A stretch of 64,000 nt of DNA from Phascolarctobacterium sp. (GTDB lineage: Bacteria > Bacillota > Negativicutes > Acidaminococcales > Acidaminococcaceae), in the NCBI GenBank assembly GCA_003150755.1, contig QAMT01000023.1, forward strand, positions 1 to 64,000, given 5' to 3'. The translations under genes and the position numbers were made by a program. Each line of letters opens with the position of its first letter. Within the stretch, counting starts at the first letter, position 1. The notes under the pieces were generated by a model. The model saw only the letters and a program-made list of their open reading frames with translations, was not told the origin of the DNA and made no database searches. Of the stretch, positions 33,178 through 40,216 are shown piece after piece.

Positions 33178-33648
33178 ATGTTTGAGGCTTTGTTTAAAAA
33201 AGAAATGCGTCGCGAGATTTTTTATAATGCACTGGGCTATGAAGAAGGGCTCAGCCTTGCGCGTTTAAAGTTTATAGAGATTGTGATGGCGTATAACGGT
33301 GCGGATTTTGAGCATTTTGCTGGTTATATCCGCTGCCGCGTACATTATGCTTTGTACGATGCGGTGAAGAAAGCTTGGGAGAAGCAAAACACCGAAGCTT
33401 CCCTGCCAAGTGCTGATGAAGAACAGGCATCCGTATTTGCTGATAATTTAATAGAGCGCGAGGAGCTTGCAATTTTGCTGGCGTTAGCGCTTAAAAAGCT
33501 GACTGAAAAGCAGCGCAATATAATAAAAGGAATGTATTTTGCCGGATACAGCGGTAAGGAAATTGCCGCCAAATATAAAATAACGCCTGCTATGGTAACC
33601 AAGCACCACAAGCAGGCGTTAAAAAATTTAAAAGCAAAAATAAGCTGA
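33178..33648 (+). CDS. Sigma-70-like factor, regions 2 and 4 (probably N-terminally truncated)
   Basis: 156 codons from ATG. Residues about 35-65 (LKFIEIVMAYNGADFEHFAGYIRCRVHYALYDAV) resemble sigma region 2, and residues 103-153 (KKLTEKQRNIIKGMYFAGYSGKEIAAKYKITPAMVTKHHKQALKNLK) are a good region 4 helix-turn-helix that would contact the -35 element. The ATG has no ribosome site (GCTTTGCGAA precedes), in line with being the downstream part of a gene interrupted by TGA at 33145. Plus strand, opposite to nearly all neighbours. May control element copies or the autotransporter; not shown. Confidence 0.75.
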   Translation: MFEALFKKEMRREIFYNALGYEEGLSLARLKFIEIVMAYNGADFEHFAGYIRCRVHYALYDAVKKAWEKQNTEASLPSADEEQASVFADNLIEREELAILLALALKKLTEKQRNIIKGMYFAGYSGKEIAAKYKITPAMVTKHHKQALKNLKAKIS

Positions 33649-33695
33649 ATTAAACCGGTTTTATTTGTTTGAAAAGTATGGCAGCTTTATTTTGC

Positions 33696-33724
33696 TTTAC
33701 TTTTTATTTTGTTTTGCGTATAAT
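33696..33724 (+). promoter_or_regulatory. Promoter of the short plus-strand RNA, copy 2
   Basis: TTTACT, 17 bases, TATAAT (-10 at 33719-33724), identical to copy 1. Confidence 0.75.
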
Positions 33725-33730
33725 AGTTAT

Positions 33731-33831
33731 AGAAAATGTGCTGCCGATAGACGGCTAGCCCTTAAAATTGATTTTTGGTTTTGGATAAACCGTCACAATT
33801 TACCGGACTTGTGGCGGTTTATCTGTTTTTT
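33731..33831 (+). ncRNA. Candidate antitoxin RNA, copy 2
   Basis: Predicted ~100-base RNA ending in a 15-bp hairpin (33784-33798 with 33809-33823; GATAAACCG / CGGTTTATC outer part) and TGTTTTTT. The hairpin sequence differs widely from copy 1 while pairing is preserved, so structure is under selection. It is antisense to the end of the copy 2 peptide gene. Confidence 0.62.
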
Positions 33832-33917
33832 CGGGACAAGTCTTTTCCAAGGGAATAACCCAAAGAAAAAACTGCTATTGTATAACTTGCTACCGCAAGA
33901 AACGCCAGCATATCCAC
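33819..33917 (-). CDS. 32-residue hydrophobic peptide, candidate type I toxin, copy 2
   Basis: GTG start after AAGGAGGGG. It starts MDMLAFLAVAS and ends GKDLSRKNR: same length and same hydrophobic helix as copy 1, with Ala for Val at 8, Leu for Phe at 24 and a tail that keeps its charge but not its sequence. Conservation of a 32-codon frame between diverging copies supports a real gene. Confidence 0.72.
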   Translation of the reverse strand: MDMLAFLAVASYTIAVFSLGYSLGKDLSRKNR

Positions 33918-34028
33918 GTTATCCCCTCCTTAATAGTATTTCCGGCTTGGCCGGATTTCTATAATACGGAGGGTCACAGTCCCTCCGCTGGAGGGCTAAC
34001 CGCCTACCGTTATGGCAGCACAAATGTT

Positions 34029-34057
34029 ATTTTAACAAAATTGCATAATTATGTAAA
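34029..34057 (-). promoter_or_regulatory. Promoter of the peptide mRNA, copy 2
   Basis: Minus strand TTTACA, 17 bases, TAAAAT (-35 at 34052-34057, -10 at 34029-34034). Confidence 0.75.
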
Positions 34058-34072
34058 GATATTTATACAGTA

Positions 34073-34101
34073 AAAAACACGGGCTTAGCACCCGTGTTTT
34101 T
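34073..34101. terminator. Bidirectional terminator after desulfoferrodoxin gene
   Basis: AAAAACACGGG / CCCGTGTTTTT perfect stem with a 7-base loop, 16 bases past the stop. Confidence 0.85.
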
Positions 34102-34117
34102 ACTTTTACACTACTTG

Positions 34118-34504
34118 TTATTTAATCTCCGTTTTCCAAAGGCCGTGCAGGTTGCAGTAAGCATAAACGGCAATGGGTTTATCGCCGCCGGCAAAGGCAA
34201 ATTCTGCCGCAGGTTTGTCGCCCGGTTTAAGTGCTTTGCGCTGTCCGCCGTGCTCTGTTTCTACATAAATCCATTCAATGTAATGTTCTTCAATCATGGG
34301 GTGTTCTGCGCTGCCAACTTTAACTTTAAGCACGCCGCCGTCCATTTCGTACACCGGCAAATGTTTTTCCTGCGATGCTTCAACCGTGTTTGCCGTAAGC
34401 TCTGCCATCGGCTCGCCGCAGCAAATAATCGGCACACCAGCATTTTTAATCATGCCAACCATGTTGCCGCAGTGCTTACAAACAAAAAATCTTTTTTCTG
34501 CCAT
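34118..34504 (-). CDS. dfx: Desulfoferrodoxin (superoxide reductase)
   Basis: A 128-aa protein. The N-terminal desulforedoxin-like domain has FVCKHCGNMVG and IICCGEPM (four-Cys Fe centre I); the superoxide reductase domain has EHPMIEEHYIEWIYVE and YCNLHGLWK, giving the His4-Cys Fe centre II. It reduces superoxide to peroxide in anaerobes without making O2. The ATG at 34504 (MAEK) is set by AAGGAG 9 bases upstream. Monocistronic, with its own terminator. Confidence 0.95.
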   Translation of the reverse strand: MAEKRFFVCKHCGNMVGMIKNAGVPIICCGEPMAELTANTVEASQEKHLPVYEMDGGVLKVKVGSAEHPMIEEHYIEWIYVETEHGGQRKALKPGDKPAAEFAFAGGDKPIAVYAYCNLHGLWKTEIK

Positions 34505-34562
34505 TTCGTTCATCTCCTTAAATAATTTGCTTTAACCATTTATTTCAAAGCTGCTGCTTTGA

Positions 34563-35384
34563 TTAACCAAGTGCAACGTCCATTATCATCATTATAGTAA
34601 AGCCTACTATAAAACCAACTGTCGATAAATCTGCGCTTTCATGTTCACCGCCGCTTTGCGCTTCGGGAATAAGCTCTTCTACAACTACATAAATCATCGC
34701 GCCTGCCGCAAAAGCCAGTGCATAGGGCAAAATAGGTGTCATTTCGGCAACTGCCCACGCGCCCAGCACGCCTGCCATAGGTTCTACAAGGCCGGATGCC
34801 TGCCCGTACATAAAGCTTTTAAAACGGCTTACGCCCTCACGCCTGAGCGGAATGGATACCGCTGCGCCCTCCGGAAAGTTTTGCAGGCCAATGCCAACTG
34901 CTACCGCTAATGCGGATAAAATCGAAGTTTCGCTGCCCGCCGCTGCTGCTGCGCCAAAAGCTACACCGACAGCGAGACCTTCCGGTATATTGTGCAGCGT
35001 GATGGAAAATACCAGAAGTATGCTGCGTTTTAAATGAGTCGGTATGCCTTCGACCTGGCCTTCTTTGGCAAAAAAATGAGCGTGCGGCATGACGTGGTCG
35101 GCAAGGCACAAAAAGCCGGCACCGGCCATAAAGCCTATTGCCGCTACCATCCACGCCGGTATGGGTGCAGCCTCGGCCATTTCGATAGCCGGTTCAAGCA
35201 GTGACCAGAAGGACGCCGCCACCATGATGCCCGCAGCAAAGCCAAGCATCATATTAAGCACGCTTTTTTTGATTTCTTTAAAAAAGAATACCATCCCTGC
35301 CCCCAGCGCCGTCATAAACCAGGTAAAACAGGTTGATGCCAGTGCCAGAAGCACAGGATTTTTTATCGCTAATAAAGTTTCCAT
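34563..35384 (-). CDS. ZIP family divalent metal transporter (GufA/ZupT type)
   Basis: A 273-aa membrane protein with about eight hydrophobic helices. Metal-site helices HNIPEGLAVGVAFG near residue 137 and GIGLQNFPEGAAVSIPL near 165 are diagnostic, with EELIPEAQSGGEH near 240. ZIP proteins import zinc, iron or manganese into the cytoplasm. Its His/Cys loop is short. AAAGAGGTAATTT precedes the ATG. Lies next to desulfoferrodoxin, though likely a separate unit. Confidence 0.9.
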   Translation of the reverse strand: METLLAIKNPVLLALASTCFTWFMTALGAGMVFFFKEIKKSVLNMMLGFAAGIMVAASFWSLLEPAIEMAEAAPIPAWMVAAIGFMAGAGFLCLADHVMPHAHFFAKEGQVEGIPTHLKRSILLVFSITLHNIPEGLAVGVAFGAAAAAGSETSILSALAVAVGIGLQNFPEGAAVSIPLRREGVSRFKSFMYGQASGLVEPMAGVLGAWAVAEMTPILPYALAFAAGAMIYVVVEELIPEAQSGGEHESADLSTVGFIVGFTIMMIMDVALG

Positions 35385-35481
35385 AAATTACCTCTTTCGT
35401 CTTACTTTAATTATATACTAAAAAATACTTTTTACAATCTATTTTGCAAATTATTTACCAATTTATAGCAAAAAACAGAAA

Positions 35482-35505
35482 AACGCCCCTACAATTAGAG
35501 GCGTT
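35482..35505 (-). terminator. Terminator of the DUF3793-flavodoxin operon
   Basis: Minus strand AACGCCTCT / AGGGGCGTT stem then TTTCTGTTTTTTG, 64 bases beyond the flavodoxin stop. Confidence 0.85.
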
Positions 35506-35534
35506 CTTTCTGCTTTATGGAGAAATGGATCAAA

Positions 35535-35558
35535 CATAAACGGGGAGGGCCGTTTATG
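35535..35558 (-). other. 3' UTR hairpin with a C-rich loop in flavodoxin mRNA
   Basis: Minus strand CATAAACGG, CCCTCC loop, CCGTTTATG: a perfect 9-bp stem exposing a sequence complementary to ribosome-binding sites. With the downstream terminator it would make a ~90-base 3' UTR fragment built like the C-rich iron-sparing sRNAs. Function is inferred only. Confidence 0.5.
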
Positions 35559-35569
35559 CGCAAAACAAA

Positions 35570-35992
35570 TTAAGCTTCGGCAAGCAGCCTGCCAAGTTCT
35601 TTACATTCGTATTTGGCGCTGTCATCTGGTTCGCCCATTGCCAGCACACCCGGATGCAGAAGTTCTGCGCCGTCTGCCTGTACTCTGGCTTCCCAGTCCT
35701 GCATGTAGCTGCCGCCCCAGCCGTAAGAGCCGAACAGCACTACTTTTTTGCCTTTCAGATTATCTTCAAGCATGGTAAAGAAGGGTTCAAATTCGCTTTC
35801 TTCCAAAACTTCAGCGCCCATTGCGCTGCAGCCAAAAGCAATTTTATCATAAGCGGCCGCTTCGTCGGGCGTAATTTCGCTTACGTTTTTAACAACAGCC
35901 TGTCCGCCTGCTTCATTAATGCCTTCAGCAACGGCATCGGCCATCATTTGCGTATTGCCCGTACCGGACCAGTAAATTACAGCAATTTCCAT
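35570..35992 (-). CDS. fld: Flavodoxin (short chain)
   Basis: A 140-aa FMN electron carrier. The phosphate-binding loop YWSGTGNTQMMA sits at residues about 7-18, with a G-C-SAMGAE loop near 54-60 and FGSYGWGGSYM near 87-97 stacking the flavin. It replaces ferredoxin when iron is scarce. AAAGGAGGTTACTACCT precedes the ATG; 15 bases after the DUF3793 gene, with which it is presumably cotranscribed. Confidence 0.94.
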   Translation of the reverse strand: MEIAVIYWSGTGNTQMMADAVAEGINEAGGQAVVKNVSEITPDEAAAYDKIAFGCSAMGAEVLEESEFEPFFTMLEDNLKGKKVVLFGSYGWGGSYMQDWEARVQADGAELLHPGVLAMGEPDDSAKYECKELGRLLAEA

Positions 35993-36007
35993 AGGTAGTA
36001 ACCTCCT

Positions 36008-36649
36008 TTATATGGCAGCGGCGGCAATCTTTAAGGTTGCGCCTGTCTGCAATGCCTGCATAAGTTTTTCGCGACACAGCGTGTATGCGTCAAACAGTTT
36101 CTGTGCGCGCTCTGCGTTACCGTAAACTTTCCAGTAACCGCAGCATTTAAAATTATGGCCTTTATAACGCTTAAAGCCTTCTATATCTTCCGGCGGATAG
36201 CCAAGAACGATACCAATTTCATGGGGAAAACTTTCTTCTGCTGCTATTTTCTGCGCCAGTTTATTTAAAAATCCGCTTGCGCTGATATCCTTATCATATC
36301 CGTAACGCGCCAGATAATTTTTGGTAACCGGCTTTTGAAACAACTCATCCAAAAGTTTACTGTCATAAACCAAAATCAGGATATGCTCACGGCAGCGGCA
36401 CAGCAGTTTGAATCGTGTGCTGCTGTCACAAAATTCCCTAGCATAATGCGCCAGCACTTCATCAGCCTGCGGCAGCAGCTTGGCCGGACAGCTGAACAGG
36501 TTTGCCGGTTTTATGCCGGCAATGGCAGGCGCCGCATGAAAGGCGAAAAATTCGTCCATATTGTTAAAGCCGAGAATTCCTTGTGCCATCATATCACCAA
36601 AAAAAGAAAGATTGCTAACCAAATATTCCGCAGGAGGGGCATTGGTCAA
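36008..36649 (-). CDS. DUF3793 family protein
   Basis: A protein of up to 213 residues with AFHAAPAIAGIKPANLFSCP near residue 36, then HEIGIVLGYPPEDIEGF and HNFKCCGYWKVYGN near 150-180, the conserved blocks of DUF3793. The family usually sits beside flavodoxin and heme- or iron-uptake genes; its function is unknown. The start is unclear: TTG at 36649 has no ribosome site, while the double ATG at 36587-36592 follows GGTGAT and leaves the conserved core intact. Confidence 0.8.
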   Translation of the reverse strand: MTNAPPAEYLVSNLSFFGDMMAQGILGFNNMDEFFAFHAAPAIAGIKPANLFSCPAKLLPQADEVLAHYAREFCDSSTRFKLLCRCREHILILVYDSKLLDELFQKPVTKNYLARYGYDKDISASGFLNKLAQKIAAEESFPHEIGIVLGYPPEDIEGFKRYKGHNFKCCGYWKVYGNAERAQKLFDAYTLCREKLMQALQTGATLKIAAAAI

Positions 36650-36702
36650 AGCGCAGTTATTTAAGCAGTAATCAAAAGAAGAAGGTTCTTTAGAATACTT
36701 GG

Positions 36703-36716
36703 TTAGCTTAATCTAA
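36703..36716 (-). promoter_or_regulatory. DtxR/IdeR-like operator at the flavodoxin operon promoter
   Basis: Minus strand TTAGATTAAGCTAA matches the core of the iron-regulator box TTAGGTTAGCCTAA at 11 of 14 positions. It lies 13 bases below the -10 element, just after the predicted start. Suggests iron-dependent repression; the protein is not in the window. Confidence 0.5.
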
Positions 36717-36728
36717 CTCACAGTTAGA

Positions 36729-36757
36729 AGTATAACATAAAAATCCGTAGTTAGCAA
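36729..36757 (-). promoter_or_regulatory. Promoter of the DUF3793-flavodoxin operon
   Basis: Minus strand TTGCTA, 17 bases, TATACT (-35 at 36752-36757, -10 at 36729-36734). The -35 element lies in the loop of the terminator of the upstream uracil glycosylase gene. Confidence 0.65.
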
Positions 36758-36778
36758 CCCCTAACTACGGATTTTTTA
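36743..36778 (-). terminator. Terminator of the lipase-uracil glycosylase operon
   Basis: ATCCGTAGTTAG / CTAACTACGGAT perfect 12-bp stem, 6-base loop, then TTTTTA on the minus strand, 9 bases past the glycosylase stop. Confidence 0.85.
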
Positions 36779-36786
36779 CAAAACTT

Positions 36787-37431
36787 TTATCTTTTTCTGA
36801 ACAGCTTAAAAAGGTCTGTTTTCTGCTCACTCATAAATTTGTAATCCGGTACAGCTTCTTCTGCTTTTTTGCGTGCTGCTTCCAAATCGTAAAAAACATC
36901 CCACTTGGCGTGATTTAAAACATGCGGGTCGGCCAGGCGCAAAAGATAGGCCGGATGATAAGTTGCAATGCAATCGTAACCCTGGCACGTTTTAAACCAT
37001 TTGCCGCGGTCGCGCGTTATGCGCATATCCGGATTACCCAGGTAATGCAGTGCCACGCTGCCCAAAGCTACAATAACTTTAGGCTGCAAAATCTCCAGTT
37101 CCTTATCCAGCCAGCGCTGGGCACAAAAATCTGCTTCGGCAAGGTTAGGCGTGCGGTTGCCTTTGGGGCGGCATTTTACAATGTTGGTAGTAATTACCCT
37201 ATCCCTCGTCATTTTGGTTGCCCACAAGGCTTTGTCCAGAAGCTGGCCGGAAGGGCCAATCAGCGGACAGCCGTAATCATCCTCGACGCCGCCGGGACCC
37301 TCGCCCACAAAAACAATCGGCGTTTCGGCGCAGCCAAACCAGCCCACCGGTCCTTTGGCAAATTCGCACAATTTACATTCGCGGCATTTGTTAAGCTGGC
37401 CGTACAGTTCTTTTAAGGCTTCTTCCTTCAA
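36787..37431 (-). CDS. Uracil-DNA glycosylase, family 4 (4Fe-4S)
   Basis: A 214-aa enzyme that removes uracil from DNA. The motif IVFVGEGPGGVEDDYGCPLIGPSG (residues about 38-61; GEGPG then GxxG) and C-terminal ATYHPAYLLR are family 4 signatures. Cysteines CRECKLC near 16-22 with later Cys residues in NIVKCRPKGN and FCAQRW supply the iron-sulfur cluster. It overlaps the lipase gene by 4 bases. Confidence 0.92.
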   Translation of the reverse strand: MKEEALKELYGQLNKCRECKLCEFAKGPVGWFGCAETPIVFVGEGPGGVEDDYGCPLIGPSGQLLDKALWATKMTRDRVITTNIVKCRPKGNRTPNLAEADFCAQRWLDKELEILQPKVIVALGSVALHYLGNPDMRITRDRGKWFKTCQGYDCIATYHPAYLLRLADPHVLNHAKWDVFYDLEAARKKAEEAVPDYKFMSEQKTDLFKLFRKR

Positions 37432-38852
37432 TTTTCGTCCTCTCCCAATCTAACCCACTGCGGTGTGATATTATATATTGTTTTTATAAACGGCAGGCTC
37501 TTTTTAAGCTGGGCCCGCCCTTCTTTAACGGCGTAAACAGCTGCGTGCATATTGCCCGATACCGGTGATACAAGTTTAGATACGCTGACGACGTTAACAA
37601 GCCCGCCGTTAGCGTTAAATACACTCTGGTTCATGTTAATATACCAGTTTTCGCTGTTTTGCGGCTGATGCCCATCCATCTCGGCAATAATTATGTAATC
37701 TGCCCCCATGCCTTGCGCTTCGCGGATAAAATACCCCATCGGGTAAAAATCTCCATTGCTCAGATTGATGTTGTCGTCCATTATGATATAGCGCGGCAGC
37801 ATGTTTTGGTATTCTGTGAGCAAAAATGTTTGAATATCCGGCAGATACGGGCGCTTTTCAAGCGCGCTGCTGTGACCAATCCACACTGCAACCAAAGGCT
37901 CGCTGCCGTTTAACTGCTGCATCGGCGTTTTGGCAATCAGCCCTGCATCCTGCGCTTTATGCAGTACATCATAGTAATTATGTACGGATACATCAAAATA
38001 CATAGCCATGTCGTGCTGCTGCGTTGCAAGTTTAGGCGATACGCTGTATTTGTACTGTTTTCCAAATTGCTTGTAACCGCCAAAAAATGTTTGCAGGCTG
38101 CCGGGTACAGGGTCTGCCGTATTGGTTATGCGCCACAGCACAATTTTATCGCCGTAGGCTTTGGCAAATGCTGCATTGCCGATGGCAGGCGCACCAAAAG
38201 TAATAACCGGCACACGCCATTTTTCAATACCCATGCTTACAAGCCGCTCCGCTGTCAATGTCGCCACTGCGCCGCCTAGGCTGTGCCCAGTCAGCAACAC
38301 CCTTACCTTGGGGTTATTTTTTATTTCATCAATAAATTTTTTACTGCTGCTGCCGTCCTGCATGGTGGCATTTAAAACGGTGTTTACATAATTGTTAAAC
38401 CCTTTATGCACCATCGGCACATTTTCATCAGGTTTGGTGTTTTGTGCAAAATTTATAAATTCCTCTAAATTGCTGCCGCCGTAGGGAACCTGCTCTGTAT
38501 CAAGGTTTATCTTCCAGTCGCTTTTATTGGCGCTGCCGCGGAAGCCAACCACATAAAAATCTATGTCATGAATTTTATCGTAATTTTTGGCAACGACGAT
38601 GCTGCTGTCAACTTTGCCGTCTTTCAGCTTAAACGGAACAATCTCCCAGCCATAATCGCGCAGATAAGCAATTTCCGGTGCCTGCTGCGGGTCATAAATG
38701 CCAATACACAATCCTGCGGCAATATTTACCGCCTGGTTAAAGTAATAATCTTTTATAATTTTTTCTTTATCGTCCGGTCCGGCTGCCGCTGCCTGCATGG
38801 TAAAGCTGCAAAGCAAAAGGCACAGCACGCAAATAGTTTTTAAAAATTTCAT
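37428..38852 (-). CDS. Secreted class 3 lipase-like protein
   Basis: A 474-aa protein with signal peptide MKFLKTICVLCLLLCSFTMQAAAA. The alpha/beta-hydrolase nucleophile elbow LLTGHSLGGAVATLTAERL (Ser near residue 191) and the preceding oxyanion text VVGFRGSANKSDW match class 3 lipases. The C-terminal third (from about 300) resembles nothing I can name. The ATG at 38852 is preceded only by a weak GCAGGT site. Its promoter overlaps a long palindrome, so it is probably regulated. Confidence 0.87.
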   Translation of the reverse strand: MKFLKTICVLCLLLCSFTMQAAAAGPDDKEKIIKDYYFNQAVNIAAGLCIGIYDPQQAPEIAYLRDYGWEIVPFKLKDGKVDSSIVVAKNYDKIHDIDFYVVGFRGSANKSDWKINLDTEQVPYGGSNLEEFINFAQNTKPDENVPMVHKGFNNYVNTVLNATMQDGSSSKKFIDEIKNNPKVRVLLTGHSLGGAVATLTAERLVSMGIEKWRVPVITFGAPAIGNAAFAKAYGDKIVLWRITNTADPVPGSLQTFFGGYKQFGKQYKYSVSPKLATQQHDMAMYFDVSVHNYYDVLHKAQDAGLIAKTPMQQLNGSEPLVAVWIGHSSALEKRPYLPDIQTFLLTEYQNMLPRYIIMDDNINLSNGDFYPMGYFIREAQGMGADYIIIAEMDGHQPQNSENWYINMNQSVFNANGGLVNVVSVSKLVSPVSGNMHAAVYAVKEGRAQLKKSLPFIKTIYNITPQWVRLGEDEN

Positions 38853-38871
38853 AATAATACCTGCTTTTATT

Positions 38872-38900
38872 GTAAATGTTATTTTAATTATAACATTTAC
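38872..38900 (-). promoter_or_regulatory. Long palindrome over the lipase promoter (candidate operator)
   Basis: GTAAATGTTAT, 7 bases, ATAACATTTAC, a perfect 11-bp inverted repeat whose centre contains the -10 element TATAAT (38887-38892, minus strand); TTTATG lies 17 bases upstream as -35. The regulator cannot be named from this sequence. Confidence 0.6.
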
Positions 38901-38921
38901 ACCGGCAAACATAAATAAAAA

Positions 38922-38950
38922 GGACGCATCTTCCAAAGAAAATGCGTTCC
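38922..38950 (-). terminator. Terminator of the cold-shock gene
   Basis: Minus strand GGAACGCAT / ATGCGTCC (one bulge) followed by TTTTTATTTATG. Confidence 0.75.
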
Positions 38951-39002
38951 ATTTTGTTCATAAGCCGATTCTATATAATTAATTGGGATTAATAACTATA
39001 TA

Positions 39003-39200
39003 TTACAGACGAACAACATTGGCAGCCTGCTCACCGCGCGGGCCTTCAACTACGTCGAATTCTACTGCCTGACCTTCTTCAAGGGTTTTGAATCCATCGC
39101 ACTGAATAGCGGAAAAATGTACAAATACGTCGCCGCCTTCTTCGCGTTCAATGAAACCATAACCTTTTTCTGCATTAAACCATTTTACTTTGCCAGTCAT
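39003..39200 (-). CDS. csp: Cold-shock protein (CspA family)
   Basis: A 65-residue single CSD RNA chaperone. RNP1 KGYGFIE (residues about 12-18) and RNP2 VFVHFSAI (about 25-32) are intact, and it ends with the usual GEQAANVVRL. It binds single-stranded RNA and melts structure. AGGAGG precedes the ATG; the 5' UTR is ~60 bases. Confidence 0.96.
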   Translation of the reverse strand: MTGKVKWFNAEKGYGFIEREEGGDVFVHFSAIQCDGFKTLEEGQAVEFDVVEGPRGEQAANVVRL

Positions 39201-39265
39201 CTTCTGGGCCTCCTAAATATCGTTACTTAAGTGCAAGAACACTCTTTCTCACACTCACTTTGCCT

Positions 39266-39294
39266 ATTATAACCTATCAGTATAAATAAAGCAA
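39266..39294 (-). promoter_or_regulatory. Promoter of the cold-shock gene
   Basis: Minus strand TTGCTT, 17 bases, TATAAT (-10 at 39266-39271). Confidence 0.75.
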
Positions 39295-39322
39295 GCTACT
39301 TTAGGCAAAATTACCAATATTT

Positions 39323-39586
39323 TCAGTAAATAGTGTTCAATTTGTTACGGTCTATCAGTTTTTCTTTCTGTTCATGGCTAAGCTGCTTTATAGCGTATTC
39401 GCGTTTTAACGCAGCAGGCTTATCTGCTGCTTCTTCGCTGTAAACCAGCGTTACCGGCGTGCGGCTGCGGGTATATTTGGCTCCATGCCCGCTGTTATGC
39501 GCTTTTACCCGGCGTACAAGGTCACTTGTCCAACCTGTGTACAGCGTGCCGTCTGCGCAGCGCAGCATATATACATAAGCCGGCAT
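39323..39586 (-). CDS. GIY-YIG nuclease-superfamily small protein
   Basis: An 87-aa single-domain protein of the YhbQ/UPF0213 type: AYVYMLRCADGTLYTGWTSDLVRRV carries the GIY-YIG strands (here VYM and YTG) and the Arg, and HNSGHGAKYTRSRTPV follows. Functions proposed for the family are in DNA repair or are unknown. Its start shares one base with the stop of the cyclophilin gene. Confidence 0.9.
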   Translation of the reverse strand: MPAYVYMLRCADGTLYTGWTSDLVRRVKAHNSGHGAKYTRSRTPVTLVYSEEAADKPAALKREYAIKQLSHEQKEKLIDRNKLNTIY

Positions 39587-40056
39587 TATTTTACAACTTC
39601 AACTTTTTCCATAACAACCGGCTCAATCGGGCGGTCTCTAAAATCAGTCGGCACTACGCCGATTAAACGTACTCTATCCATCCCCTCAACGATTTTGCCG
39701 AAAATTGCATGATGGCCATCGAGCCACGGAGTAGGTGCCAGCGTGATGAAGAACTGGCTGCCGCCGGTGTTGGGGCCTGCATTTGCCATGGAAAGAACGC
39801 CTTCATCGTCATGTTTAAGGCCTTCGCCAAATTCGTCTTTAATTTTATAGCCGGGGCCGCCCATACCGGTTCCGGTCGGGTCGCCGCCCTGAATCATAAA
39901 ACCATCAATAACGCGGTGGAAAATAACACCGTCATAGAATTTTTTATTTACCAAATCCAAAAAGTTTTTGGCTGTCATCGGCGCTTTATCTTCAAAAATT
40001 TCGGCAACAAACACGCCTTTATTGGTTGTAAATTTAACTTTGCTGTTTTCGCTCAT
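39586..40056 (-). CDS. Peptidyl-prolyl cis-trans isomerase (cyclophilin)
   Basis: A 156-aa cytoplasmic cyclophilin. FHRVIDGFMIQGGDPTGTGMGGPGY near residues 47-71 has the catalytic Arg and Gln, and SMANAGPNTGGSQFFITLAPTPWLDGHHAIFG contains the rest of the active site. No signal peptide. Start chosen at 40056 (second of two adjacent ATGs) with GGAGG 7 bases upstream. Confidence 0.93.
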   Translation of the reverse strand: MSENSKVKFTTNKGVFVAEIFEDKAPMTAKNFLDLVNKKFYDGVIFHRVIDGFMIQGGDPTGTGMGGPGYKIKDEFGEGLKHDDEGVLSMANAGPNTGGSQFFITLAPTPWLDGHHAIFGKIVEGMDRVRLIGVVPTDFRDRPIEPVVMEKVEVVK

Positions 40057-40169
40057 CATTATGCCTCCAATCATAATTTATTTGTGCTTTTATTTTACAC
40101 AATTTTATGTAACTGTGCCAACTTTTTCTGGCTGGCGAAATCAAATTAAATGTTTGGGTAAACAAAAAA

Positions 40170-40188
40170 ACAGCGGATTTCCCGCTGT
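40170..40188 (-). terminator. Terminator of the ribosomal supercluster
   Basis: Minus strand ACAGCGG, GAAAT-type loop, CCGCTGT followed by TTTTTTTG, 28 bases beyond rplQ. Confidence 0.88.
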
Positions 40189-40216
40189 CTTTTTGTATAT
40201 TAGCTGTTTATACCAA

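Larger units (their letters stand above)
33694..34061. repeat. Duplicated convergent-RNA element, copy 2 (candidate type I toxin-antitoxin module)
   Basis: Second copy of the element at 29564-29930, same orientation. Arms at 33738-33762 and 33992-34021. The left arm GGCTAGCCCT differs from copy 1 by one base that still pairs with AGGGCTAACC as G-U on the minus-strand RNA but mismatches on the plus-strand RNA, which favours folding of the peptide mRNA. Confidence 0.85.

Noticed and set aside
29564..34061. Reading the duplicated element as a transposon-like MITE with terminal inverted repeats
   Set aside because: The inverted arms lie inside conserved promoters, target-site duplications are not visible, and a peptide frame plus covarying hairpins are kept, which favours a functional RNA module. 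Past mobility is still possible.
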